From assembly GCA_965204765.1 (NCBI GenBank), contig CBDBFG010000003.1:124001-188000 (forward strand): a stretch of 64,000 nt of DNA. The letters are read 5' to 3'. The notes below the pieces were generated by a model. It was not told where the DNA came from. It was given only the letters and a program-made list of their open reading frames with translations, and ran no database searches. This stretch comes from CBDBFG01 sp965204765 (lineage in GTDB: Bacteria > Pseudomonadota > Alphaproteobacteria > Caedimonadales > UBA9215). The position numbers and the translations under genes were made by a program. Every line of letters starts with the position of its first letter. Position 1 is the first letter of the stretch. Below are positions 28,032 to 37,764 of this stretch, in pieces.

Positions 28032-28124
28032 TGGCGGAGGGGATGGGATTCGAACCCACGATACAGGTTAGCCCCGTATAACGGTTTAGCAAACCGCCGC
28101 CTTCAGCCTCTCAGCCACCCCTCC
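28032..28124 (-). tRNA. tRNA-Ser(GCU)
   Basis: A 93-base class II tRNA with a long variable arm, acceptor GGAGGGG/CCCCTCC, anticodon loop TTGCTAA (anticodon GCT), discriminator G and encoded CCA. Confidence 0.95.
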
Positions 28125-28372
28125 GTTGAAAATGACTCAAGAACGTGTCAAAACTACCTTATCTTTTATTAAATGTAAAATACATTTTTTGTTGTATCAC
28201 GTTATTAAGATTATTAACCCCAAACTAAAAAATTTAATAATTAAACTCTTTATGGTATACAAACAATAGTCAAACTAAATAGCAATACAGATCATGACAT
28301 TATAATTGTGTACAGCTATAGAACTTTAACAAATAGTCTGTTATACTGCGTTGTTGATATTGGAAAATAAAA

Positions 28373-28789
28373 ATGAAAAAAGCAGTCTATATTTTACCGT
28401 TGTTAATATTGGGATCATGTACCCACCTAGTCAACAATACTAAGGTAGTATTACCATCTACACCACCATTATCAGCCGAAGTTGTAGAACAAACTGCTAA
28501 TTCCTGTCAAAAAGAAATTGAATATTTGAAAAGCAAATCACCATACGTACCTAAAGAAAGAAGAGAAGAATTTTATACTGTGATCAAGATAGCACAGAAA
28601 GCATGTACGCAGATAACTGATACTCTTAGCAAATTAAGGTCCGCAACACATAATGAACAAATATTACGCCAAAGTATAGAACATGCAAAAAATACGATGG
28701 TTCCCGGAGCAATAGTAAGCGATCAAAATACTCTGTCTAAAACTAATAAACCTCTTGCTGATGGTATAGAAAGCGAACCATTAAACTAG
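28373..28789 (+). CDS. small lipoprotein of unknown function (138 aa)
   Basis: The N-terminus MKKAVYILPLLILGSC is a lipoprotein signal with lipobox LGSC (cysteine 16). The mature part is a proline-rich linker, then two charged helices (about 45-105) containing a cysteine pair (C49, C77), then a polar tail. No family was recognised. It is monocistronic and convergent with the small peptide gene at 29065. Confidence 0.75.
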   Translation: MKKAVYILPLLILGSCTHLVNNTKVVLPSTPPLSAEVVEQTANSCQKEIEYLKSKSPYVPKERREEFYTVIKIAQKACTQITDTLSKLRSATHNEQILRQSIEHAKNTMVPGAIVSDQNTLSKTNKPLADGIESEPLN

Positions 28790-28963
28790 TATTGCAATTG
28801 CTTATTATAAATGAAACAATTGCAGTTCTCGCTTAAGGCATGACAATTTCAAATAATAGAGTAGATAACGTACCTGCCCCCTTGTATTATTTTTGCCAAG
28901 CACAAAGGCAAATACTAAACATTGCTAAACCAGAATACCTTAATGATACACAATTCCCATCCT

Positions 28964-29010
28964 CGCAGCAAGCTACGAGGTATTACGGAAACTTTTCCTT
29001 AGGAAACGAC
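28964..29010. repeat. two adjacent inverted repeats between convergent genes
   Basis: CCTCGCAGC-AA-GCTACGAGG (near-perfect, one mismatch) is followed about 16 bases later by TTTCC-TTA-GGAAA. The first stem is GC-rich and contains a short tight loop, like the end hairpins of IS200/IS605 elements or a bidirectional terminator. No TnpA-like gene is nearby. Confidence 0.5.
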
Positions 29011-29064
29011 TAATAATAAGTTACATCTATGAAGCAGAATATCGGGGTTATGACCCGGAAAGGC

Positions 29065-29274
29065 TTATGGATGCACGCGCCGACGATTTACCAAGTTTGT
29101 AATTGCTTTATACAATCTCACAACTGCTAATTCTGGTTTATGCTTACGAACAGAATAAGTACGATTTTTATTATTATTAGCAAAATTACTATGGCCTCTA
29201 TTCGCTCCGCACAAGATACTTGCCTGTAAACTAATACATAATGCAAGCACCATCACTTTGCTAATAATACGCAT
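29065..29274 (-). CDS. small basic secreted peptide (69 aa)
   Basis: A strong ribosome-binding site (AGAGGGGG) lies four bases before the ATG at 29274. Residues 1-24 form a signal peptide (MRIISKVMVLALCISLQASILC then GA). The mature part of about 45 residues is strongly cationic, with Arg, Lys and His (RGHSNFANNN, SVRKHKPELAVVRLYK, NRRRVHP at the end). No homologous family was recognised. It could act in the periplasm, outside the cell or on host membranes; the sequence alone cannot say. Confidence 0.6.
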   Translation of the reverse strand: MRIISKVMVLALCISLQASILCGANRGHSNFANNNKNRTYSVRKHKPELAVVRLYKAITNLVNRRRVHP

Positions 29275-29481
29275 TTTCCCCCTCTTTATAAATAATCATC
29301 TACGACAATATATTGCTAGCATTAATAAACCATTAAATAAAGTTCAAATTTGATACGATTTATTACATCACTATATTTATAATAATGCCATAAAATAGCA
29401 TTCTGACCACTAAAAATTAAAATTAATTCACAATTGCATACTAAATGCTAAAATAAATAAAGCTATGATATGTGGGTATGA

Positions 29482-29796
29482 ATGGACAATAAACAGACAA
29501 ACCAATTGGATAACAAACAACCATCAGCACTAGAAAAATATTGCATTGATATAACAGCCAAAGCACAACAAGGATTGCTTGATCCAGTAATTGGTAGAAA
29601 CGAAGAGGTCAGAAGAACAAAAAACAATCCTATTCTTATAGGAGAACCAGGTGTTGGAAAAACAGCTATCATTGAAGGACTATCTCAAAGAATAATCAAT
29701 CAAGACATACCAAAAACATTGATTGATATCAAAGTATTATCCTTAGATTTGGGAGGGTTAATAGCAGGTGCTAAATTTAGAGGAGAATTCGAATAA
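29482..29796 (+). pseudogene. clpB: ClpB-like disaggregase, 5' segment ending at a premature TAA
   Basis: The 104-codon frame starts within the family at the linker to AAA domain 1 (ALEKYCIDITAKAQQGLLDPVIGRNEEVRR), so the N-terminal substrate-binding domain is absent, like the short ClpB isoform. Walker A GEPGVGKT lies at 54-61. Between RNEEVRR and TKNNP the family's TIQVLxRR segment (about eight residues) is missing, which fits a deletion between two copies of RRT. The frame ends at TAA 29794-29796 exactly where the second Glu of the conserved GEFEERLK motif is expected. Confidence 0.75.
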
Positions 29797-29799
29797 AGG

Positions 29800-31587
29800 T
29801 TGAAATCTATTATCAATGAAATAACCAATACCAAAGATAAAATAATTTTATTTATTGATGAGGTGCATACCCTTGTCGGTGCAGGACAAGCAGACGGAGC
29901 AATGGACGCTTCCAATATGCTAAAACCAGCTTTAGCAAGAGGTGAGTTACATTGTATCGGCGCTACGACACTCGATGAATACAGAGAAAATATAGAAAAA
30001 GACGCCGCATTGGCCAGAAGATTCCAACCAGTATACATCAAAGAACCAAACGTCAATGATACAATATCCATTTTACGTGGCCTAAAAGAAAAATATGAGA
30101 TTCACCACGGTATAAAAATAACTGATGATGCAATTGTTGCGGCTGCTAATTTATCCAATAGATATATTAATGATAGGTTTTTACCAGATAAAGCAATTGA
30201 TATTATCGATGAAGCAGCCAGCAAGATCTGTATAGAAATTTCATCAAAACCAGAAAACATTGATAGGCTTAACAGAGAAATAACCTTATTAAAGATAGAA
30301 CAATCGGCATTACAAAAAGAAACTGAAAAAAAATACAGCGACAGATTACAAGCAATAAACAAAAAAATTGAGTTGCGACAAGAAATATTAACCACTGAAG
30401 AAGAAAATTGGCAAACAGAGCAACTAGAAATTCAAAAGATCAATACCCTAAAAGAGCAACTAGAAAATGCTAAAAAGAATTTAGAAATTACGCAACGAGA
30501 AGGTAATTTAACAAAAGCTGGTGAGCTTTCTTATAGTACAATTCCAAATTTAGAATCTAAACTAATCACCAGTGAAAAAAATAGAAAATCAAAACTAATA
30601 AAGGAAGAAGTATCTGAAAATGATGTTGCCATGATAATAGCGCAGGCAACAGGCATCCCGATTGATAAAATGTTACAAGGGGAACAGCAAAAATTACTTC
30701 ACATTGAGCAAACACTACAAAAAAAAATTATTGGGCAAGACAGGGCTACACACGCGGTCAGTAATGCGATAAAAAGATCTAGAGCTGGCTTACATAATCC
30801 CACACAACCAATCGGCTCGTTCTTATTTTTAGGACCAACGGGGGTAGGCAAAACAGAATTATCCAAAGCATTAGCCGAATTTCTATTTGATGACGACACA
30901 GCGATGATTCGTTTTGATATGTCGGAATATATGGAGAAACATTCAATCGCTAAATTAATAGGTTCTCCACCAGGATATATAGGTTTTGAAGCCGGAGGTA
31001 CACTAACCGAAGCTGTCAGAAGAAGGCCGTACCAAATTATACTATTCGATGAAATCGAAAAAGCTCACAGTGATATATTTAACATATTATTGCAAGTTCT
31101 AGATGATGGCAGATTAACCGACAGCCACGGCAGAACTGTAAATTTTGCTAATACCATAATAATATTAACGTCCAATATTGGCAGCGACATATTACTAACA
31201 CAAAATAACAAAGATTATGATCACACCTATAACCAAATCATGGCATTGGTCAAACAACACTTTAGGCCAGAGTTTATTAATAGATTAGATGAAATATTAC
31301 TTTTTAATAAACTGCAACCTGAACATATGCACCAAATCACCAAGATTCAAATTGCTGAATTAGAACAATTATTACACGCCAAACAAATAAAACTAACAGT
31401 AAATGATAAAGCGTTGCATTGGCTAGCAAACAAGGGCTACCATCATGAATACGGTGCCAGACCCTTAAAGCGAGTTATACAAAATGAATTACAAAATACC
31501 TTGGCAGAAAAAATTTTAAACCAACAATTAACAAAACGTGCCACTATTAGCGTGTTAAATGACACATTACATCTTGATACCACATAA
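29800..31587 (+). pseudogene. clpB: ClpB-like disaggregase, remainder in the same frame after the stop
   Basis: The 595-codon frame continues in phase with the 5' segment: after the TAA and an AGG codon it reads LKSIINEI, then the Walker B region of AAA1 (IILFIDEVHTLVGAG), the middle coiled-coil domain, AAA2 with GPTGVGKT and IILFDEIEKAH, and the C-terminal region ending NQQLTKRATISVLND. All sequence after the stop is intact, so the damage is recent. If translated it would need a TTG start at 29800 or readthrough of TAA. Loss would impair rescue of aggregated proteins with DnaK. Confidence 0.8.
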
Positions 31588-31948
31588 CATACCTCTAACT
31601 CTATGATTCTTTGCGATGATTAAACACTTGTAGGAATAGATAACGATATACAACAAATGTACAAGAAATAACAAAAGCAAAACATGCAACAATCATGGTG
31701 GGTTAACTTTGAATTAATACGAATTTTGAGGAACGAAATGTACATATAATAGATAAGTGACGATTAAATGCAGTAGAAAACAAAACGAAACCGCTATAAA
31801 ACGATATCACCCTTGTTTTTAATTTAGTTCCACAATATAGTCTCTTAGGTTTTAATGTACTATTTTCACTAGTAAGATGTACGCCAAAGGCATAAATAAT
31901 GCTAATATTCGAAGAAACACAAAAATAGATAAAATACTGTAGGCAAAA
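31588..31948. other. 361-bp intergenic region with MITE copy 2
   Basis: The region between clpB and valS contains the second MITE copy (31698-31794). The rest is AT-rich. The valS start at 31949 has no strong Shine-Dalgarno. Confidence 0.6.
31698..31794. mobile_element. 97-bp MITE-like element, copy 2
   Basis: Same length as copy 1 and 88 of 97 positions equal. The right end is followed by TA. The left flank is TG, so one side of the target duplication has changed. The right terminal repeat is more decayed than in copy 1 (AAAACGAAACCGC). Both copies are in the same orientation and both sit in long intergenic regions. Confidence 0.8.
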
Positions 31949-34606
31949 ATGTTAGATAAATATTACTCTCCCCAAGCCAATGAAAATAACATTTATACAC
32001 AATGGGAACAGTCTGGTTGTTTTGCACAACAACAATATGATAGTAACAAAGAAAATTTTTGCATAATGATGCCCCCTCCTAATATCACAGGTAATTTACA
32101 CATGGGGCATGCCTTAAACTATACTTTACAAGATATCTTAACTCGTTATCATCGCATGAATGGTAAGAACGTTCTTTGGCAACCTGGTACAGATCATGCA
32201 GGCATTGCCACACAAATGCTGGTTGAAAAATCTTTAAAAAAACAGGGTATCACCAAAAACGACCTGGGACGAGAAAAATTCCTTGCGACAGTACGGGAAT
32301 GGAAACAGCGATACGGCGAACAAATAGTTCAGCAACAGAGAAAACTTGGCCTAAGCCCCATTTGGGACAGACAAAAGTTTACTATGGATAGTGACCTAAG
32401 TAGAGCTGTACAAGAGGCTTTTTTCTTGCTCTATCAAGATGATCTAATTTATCAAGATAAATTACTGATTCACTGGGATACAGATTTACAAACTGCAGTT
32501 TCAGATTTAGAAGTTAACAATATCGAACAAAAAGGCCACTTGTGGTATATCAAATACTTTCATAAAAAGGATAACAAGAAAGCCATTATAGTTGCAACTA
32601 CAAGGCCAGAAACTTTATTTGGCGATACTGCCATCGCAGTCCATCCAGAAGATGAACGGTATAAAAACTTAATAGGCGATACTGTAATAGTACCATTTGT
32701 TAACCGAGAAATCCCTATCATTGCAGACGAATACTGTGAGCCTACTAAAGGAAGCGGAGCTGTGAAAATCACTCCCTCTCACGACTTCAATGATTTTGAA
32801 GTGGGTAAAAGACATCAATTAGAACAAATAACTGTTATTGACTCTTACGGCAAAATGGAACAAATCGTACCAAAAGAATTTGCGGGCTTGGATAGATTTG
32901 CAGCAAGAAAATTAGTAGTACAACAACTGGAAATGCAAGAACAACTAGTTAAAACAGAAGAAAAAATGATAGCCGTGCCATATGGCGATCGCTCAAATAC
33001 AGTTCTAGAACCACGCCTAACCAATCAATGGTTTTTGAATGTAGAACAAATGGCAAAAACCGGATTGCAAGTGGTACAAAGTAATGAAATAGATATAACA
33101 CCAGAAAACAATATCAGCATCTATAATCACTGGTTAAAAAATATTCAACCGTGGTGTATATCCAGGCAATTATGGTGGGGACACAGGATACCTGCTTGGT
33201 ACAGTACAGATGGAACAATGTTTGTAGCCAAAGATGAAGAACATGCATTAGAATTAGCATACAAACATTTTGGTGAAAAAGTTACATTACGACAAGACAA
33301 TGATGTATTGGATACGTGGTTCTCATCTGCATTATGGCCATTTGCAACCTTAGGATGGCCTGCTCAAAGCCCTGAATTGGAAAGATTCTATCCTAATAAT
33401 TGTTTAATTACCGGAAGTGATATTTTATTTTTCTGGGTTGCACGCATGATAATGCTGGGAACTTATTTTATGAAGAAAATACCATTTAGAAATGTGTTCC
33501 TAAACTCCTTGGTACTCGACAATAAGGGGCAAAAAATGTCAAAAACTAAAGGCAACGTTATCAATCCTTTAGACATTATTGAACAATATGGTGCCGATGC
33601 TCTAAGGTTTACTATGGCTAGCCTTACCTCTCCTAATAGAAACATAAAATTTGCAGAAAAAAATGTCGAAGTATATCGCAACTTTACAACTAAACTATGG
33701 AATTTAGCCAAATTTATAGAAGCAAATAATATTACTTATGACGATCAATTCGATATCAACAGTATAACTTTGGATGTTAACAAATGGATTGTTTCGTCAT
33801 TGGTTAGCTGTATAAAAGAATGTGATAATGCGATAGCAAAATATAGATTTGATGACATGTCGCACGCACTGTACCAATTTACTTGGCGATCATTATGCGA
33901 TTGGTATGTGGAATTTATAAAACCCCTCCTTTATGACGACAACAACAGCCACAAAGTTGAAATAAAAAAGACTTTGGGATGGATTTTCGGCAAGCTACTA
34001 CATATTCTACATCCTACTATGCCTTTTATTACTGAATTGTTGTGGAAAAATTTAAATAATCATAACCATAGTAGCATGTTAATCAATGCAAAATACCCTT
34101 CTTATGATTCATTAAAAAGTCACTTTAACGAACAATTAGAATATAATTTTACATGGATTATTAATCTGATCACTACTATTAGATCAACTAGAAATGACCT
34201 GAATATACCGGCCAGTGCTGCATTGCCAATGTACATTGAAACTAAAGATAACAATATAAAATCAATCATTCATAATTGTGCAGTAATGATTAAAAAATCC
34301 GCCAGAATTCAATGTATAGATTTTGCGGAGCAATTCACACAACAAGGATTTGTCCAAGCCACCGTACATGGTGCTAATTTTTATCTCAAAATAGATGGTA
34401 TTATCAACATTGCAGAAGAAAAGTCCAGAATACAAAAAAATATCGCTAATGTAGAAAAAGAGATAAAAATGTTAGGAAAAAAGTTAAGTAATGAAAAATT
34501 TATCAACAATGCCCCGGAAGAAATAGTGCATAAAAATAAAACAAGACTACTGCAAGAACAAGAAATAAAATATAATTTAACCACAGCATTAACAAAACTA
34601 AAGTAA
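31949..34606 (+). CDS. valS: valyl-tRNA synthetase
   Basis: ValS charges tRNA-Val. The 885-aa class I synthetase has PPPNITGNLHMGHAL (HIGH motif H51-M-G-H54), the editing domain with TTRPETLFGDTAI, the KMSKT signature near 528-532, and the C-terminal coiled-coil arm (about 815-880). Length is normal. The dedA-like gene starts five bases after the stop. Confidence 0.98.
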   Translation: MLDKYYSPQANENNIYTQWEQSGCFAQQQYDSNKENFCIMMPPPNITGNLHMGHALNYTLQDILTRYHRMNGKNVLWQPGTDHAGIATQMLVEKSLKKQGITKNDLGREKFLATVREWKQRYGEQIVQQQRKLGLSPIWDRQKFTMDSDLSRAVQEAFFLLYQDDLIYQDKLLIHWDTDLQTAVSDLEVNNIEQKGHLWYIKYFHKKDNKKAIIVATTRPETLFGDTAIAVHPEDERYKNLIGDTVIVPFVNREIPIIADEYCEPTKGSGAVKITPSHDFNDFEVGKRHQLEQITVIDSYGKMEQIVPKEFAGLDRFAARKLVVQQLEMQEQLVKTEEKMIAVPYGDRSNTVLEPRLTNQWFLNVEQMAKTGLQVVQSNEIDITPENNISIYNHWLKNIQPWCISRQLWWGHRIPAWYSTDGTMFVAKDEEHALELAYKHFGEKVTLRQDNDVLDTWFSSALWPFATLGWPAQSPELERFYPNNCLITGSDILFFWVARMIMLGTYFMKKIPFRNVFLNSLVLDNKGQKMSKTKGNVINPLDIIEQYGADALRFTMASLTSPNRNIKFAEKNVEVYRNFTTKLWNLAKFIEANNITYDDQFDINSITLDVNKWIVSSLVSCIKECDNAIAKYRFDDMSHALYQFTWRSLCDWYVEFIKPLLYDDNNSHKVEIKKTLGWIFGKLLHILHPTMPFITELLWKNLNNHNHSSMLINAKYPSYDSLKSHFNEQLEYNFTWIINLITTIRSTRNDLNIPASAALPMYIETKDNNIKSIIHNCAVMIKKSARIQCIDFAEQFTQQGFVQATVHGANFYLKIDGIINIAEEKSRIQKNIANVEKEIKMLGKKLSNEKFINNAPEEIVHKNKTRLLQEQEIKYNLTTALTKLK

Positions 34607-34611
34607 AGACA

Positions 34612-35196
34612 ATGGGCGGAATAGAAGATTTATTAATAAAATATGGCCCTATGCTGGGCTATATTATCCTGCTACTTGGATCATTCATAGAAGGAGAATC
34701 CGTAGTCTTAACAGCTGGTTTTTTGGCATATAAAGGCTATCTATACTTGCCATACACTATGGCGATCGCTTTTCTTGGCTCTACTTTTGCAGATCAGATG
34801 CTATTTTTTTTAGGCAGACATTATGGCCCTAGATTATTAAATAAAAAACCCGCATGGAAAGTAAAAATGGATAAGGCTTTCAACTTATTACATAAATATA
34901 ATGTATGGTTTATAATGGGTTTTCGCTTTATATATGGTATTAGAACAGTGAGTCCATTTGTTATAGGAGCAAGCAAAATATCAATAAAGAGATTTGCTAT
35001 ATTAAACATCATTGCTGCACTAATATGGGCAATAATTAGTTGTGGTGCGGGTTATTTACTAGGTTACTTTTTCGCCGATCAAATTGACATCATGATTGAA
35101 AAATTAATTGGTTATCAAAAGATAGTAATATTATGCCTATTAGCTATCATAGGTTTGGCGATATATCGTAAGTATCAAAAACGTAAAAATTTTTAA
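34612..35196 (+). CDS. DedA-family membrane protein
   Basis: The 194-aa protein has the SNARE-associated/DedA (VTT) pattern: an early acidic site (GSFIEGESVVLTAGF near 24-37), the conserved FxGRxYGP turn (FFLGRHYGPRLL near 66-76) and GFRFIYGIRTVSPFVIGAS near 103-121. DedA proteins are lipid-scramblase-like or flippase-like membrane proteins needed for envelope integrity. The gene is five bases after valS and probably co-transcribed. Confidence 0.9.
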   Translation: MGGIEDLLIKYGPMLGYIILLLGSFIEGESVVLTAGFLAYKGYLYLPYTMAIAFLGSTFADQMLFFLGRHYGPRLLNKKPAWKVKMDKAFNLLHKYNVWFIMGFRFIYGIRTVSPFVIGASKISIKRFAILNIIAALIWAIISCGAGYLLGYFFADQIDIMIEKLIGYQKIVILCLLAIIGLAIYRKYQKRKNF

Positions 35197-35402
35197 TAAT
35201 CCTATTGACCATAGAACTTTAAATATCTATAAGTTTATGTAGTATGTAAGCTGTTGCCTGCATAAGCAGCACGATAAGTAGAATAAAAATTAGTTTGGGT
35301 TATACAAATAGATAAACTTATCAGTGCACAAACAATTAGCAGCGCCCTAGATACACACAATGAGAAATATTAACGTACATTGTGCTTCTTACATAAAAAT
35401 TA

Positions 35403-35476
35403 GGCCGGATGGCAGAGTGGTGATGCGGAGGACTGCAAATCCTTATATGCCGGTTCGATTCCGGCTCCGGCCTCCA
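35403..35476 (+). tRNA. tRNA-Cys(GCA)
   Basis: A 74-base cloverleaf with acceptor GGCCGGA, anticodon loop CTGCAAA (anticodon GCA), T-loop TTCGATT and encoded CCA (discriminator T). Confidence 0.95.
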
Positions 35477-35535
35477 AAAAAAATATTTTTTCCTTGCGAA
35501 AACTAAATATTTTGATATAGATCATATGTAAATAT

Positions 35536-35611
<76 letters not shown>

Positions 35612-35761
35612 CATTACAAAATGATGATTATATACAGTCATTTCCAGCCTTAAATATAATACATGATGAAAATAAATTTAATGCTATCTATTGTACAAAA
35701 TAAGTGTTAATTTCCAGTATTCTGTTCTGTATCTAGATTTTATATCTCCAGGAAAGATAAG

Positions 35762-36964
35762 ATGAAAACTATAGTTGTTAAGTTTGGAGGAAGTTCCCTA
35801 TCGTCGGTGCAACATTTTAGAAATGCGGCACAAAAAGTAGCTACTCTAAATAAAGAATCAAAAATCATAGTTGTCGTATCCGCCATTTTCGGAGAAACAA
35901 ATAAACTAATAGAGTTAACTAAACAGTTTACTGCGCAAAATAAGAAAGACTATGATACGGTTATTAGTTCAGGCGAACAAGTATCATCAGCTTTAATGTC
36001 CTTGGCACTACAAGAATTAGATATCTCAACCAAGACATTACAAGCATGGGAAATTCCTATTACTACCTCTAATCAACGTGCGAATGCATTAATAGAACAT
36101 ATCAATACAGACAAGATAAAACACCACTTACAAAAAAGCATAGTTATCATCCCTGGTTTTCAAGGAGTAAATAAAGATAATGAAATCACCACTTTAGGAC
36201 GTGGCGGGTCAGATGTCACTGCTGTGGCAATAGCCGCTGCAATCAGAGCAGATTTTTGTTATCTCTATAAAGATGTCGATGGCATACTGTCTGCAGATCC
36301 CCAAATAATACAAAGCCCCACAACATTAGAAAATATTAAAATTGAGGAAATGTTTGAGCTATCATCACTAGGCGCAAAAGTCATCCACCCACGCGCAATA
36401 GAAGCTGCTCTAATTAATAATACAGATATTAAAGTATTGCCAACATTTTCACAAACCAAAGGCACAAAAATATTACATGGCTCACCACCGATTGAACAGC
36501 ATAAAGTTACGGGTATAGTATGCAACGATGACGAAGTAAAGTTTTCCTTGCATGATGTCCCAAGCAGTCCTTTATTAATTGCAAAGATATTTACCCAACT
36601 AGAAAAAGAAAATATTGCTATTGATATGATATTACAAACGGAAAGTAATGTTGATAATAAACACAATATAATCTTTACTACTGCACAACATAATTTACAA
36701 GACACAAGTCAAATATTATCTGATCTTCAACAACGCGTATCATTTTCTCGTATACAAATAGAAGAAAAAATTTCTAAAATATCGATTGTTGGGGCAGGCA
36801 TACGCGGACATGCTTATGTAGCACGCACCGTCTATAATGCGCTATCAGCATTAGGGATCAACACCTATGGCATCAGTACAACAGAGCTAAAAATGAGCAT
36901 CCTAGTATCATCAGACTATGCACATGATTTGGTTAAATCATTGTATAACGAGTTTAATTTGTAA
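35762..36964 (+). CDS. lysC: aspartate kinase
   Basis: Aspartate kinase phosphorylates aspartate at the head of the lysine, diaminopimelate, threonine and methionine routes. The 400-aa protein has KFGGSS at 7-12, the GRGGSDVTAVAIAAA segment near 143-157 and C-terminal ACT regulatory domains (about 260-400), suggesting feedback control. Its retention probably serves diaminopimelate for cell wall, as cell-wall genes are in this window. ATG at 35762 follows a CAGGAAAGA ribosome-binding site. Confidence 0.95.
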   Translation: MKTIVVKFGGSSLSSVQHFRNAAQKVATLNKESKIIVVVSAIFGETNKLIELTKQFTAQNKKDYDTVISSGEQVSSALMSLALQELDISTKTLQAWEIPITTSNQRANALIEHINTDKIKHHLQKSIVIIPGFQGVNKDNEITTLGRGGSDVTAVAIAAAIRADFCYLYKDVDGILSADPQIIQSPTTLENIKIEEMFELSSLGAKVIHPRAIEAALINNTDIKVLPTFSQTKGTKILHGSPPIEQHKVTGIVCNDDEVKFSLHDVPSSPLLIAKIFTQLEKENIAIDMILQTESNVDNKHNIIFTTAQHNLQDTSQILSDLQQRVSFSRIQIEEKISKISIVGAGIRGHAYVARTVYNALSALGINTYGISTTELKMSILVSSDYAHDLVKSLYNEFNL

Positions 36965-37017
36965 TGCATCTCATATGATGTGTATGATCTAAACGAATAC
37001 CAGCTACAGTTGCCCAA

Positions 37018-37491
37018 TTACATGTAACTTCCTATAAGAATCAGGAATAACAAGACTCCCAAACATAGTAATAACAACTTTACGCTAGGTAAAACAGAAC
37101 TCTCTATGGGTTCTGGCAATGTTAAGTCTTCTTCGACAGCTGAGCCAAACATTTCCAACTTGAATTTATTAACAGTTTTCTGTGGATCTAAACCCAAATA
37201 ATTTGCATATGACCTAACGAATCCAAGAGTATATACCTGCTCTGGCAAAGAGTCTTGGTTCATATCTTCGATAGCTTGCAGATAATTTTTTCCTATACAC
37301 AATATATCAGCAACCTGATGAATCTTTTCTCCCTTTGATTCACGTGCTTTCTTTAATAATTCACCAGAAGTATGTGTTGTATGTTTAGCTGGTCTTTCAG
37401 CATCTGTACTAGATATCTCGCAACCTCTTACATTTATCTTAAGGGATCCATTTTTATTACATTTAGGAGATAAAGACGATTGGTTTGCCAT
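37018..37491 (-). CDS. RodZ-like protein, short form (HTH domain plus one membrane helix)
   Basis: The 157-aa protein has a helix-turn-helix of the HTH_25/RodZ type at about 42-110 (GELLKKARESKGEKIHQVAD and YTLGFVRSYANYLGLDP) and one membrane helix at the C-terminal end (about 134-155). It ends there and lacks the periplasmic domain of longer RodZ proteins. RodZ links MreB to the elongation machinery, whose RodA and PBP2 are encoded at the end of this window. AGGA precedes the start. Confidence 0.85.
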   Translation of the reverse strand: MANQSSLSPKCNKNGSLKINVRGCEISSTDAERPAKHTTHTSGELLKKARESKGEKIHQVADILCIGKNYLQAIEDMNQDSLPEQVYTLGFVRSYANYLGLDPQKTVNKFKLEMFGSAVEEDLTLPEPIESSVLPSVKLLLLCLGVLLFLILIGSYM

Positions 37492-37764
37492 ATCACAAAT
37501 TCCTAATTATCTACATATAATGTAATAATAATATTAAGATATCATTAATGCAGCCAATTTATTAAATTATTACTTACCTTATACTTGCTTTTGTTGTTTT
37601 AAGCTATATTAGCCTATTGCTATCATTATTTATGGCAACATATACTAGCAATCAAATTTCATTCTACTAAACCTAGTGTACTATAAAACTACTAAAAACA
37701 AAAATTATAGACTATAAATTACTATTAGATTACTATGGGCTTTAATTTGCTATAGGAAGATCAA

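Noticed and set aside
31862..31876. ATTTTCACTAGTAAG resembled the left block of the dispersed element
   Set aside because: Match stops after 11 bases and no right block follows.
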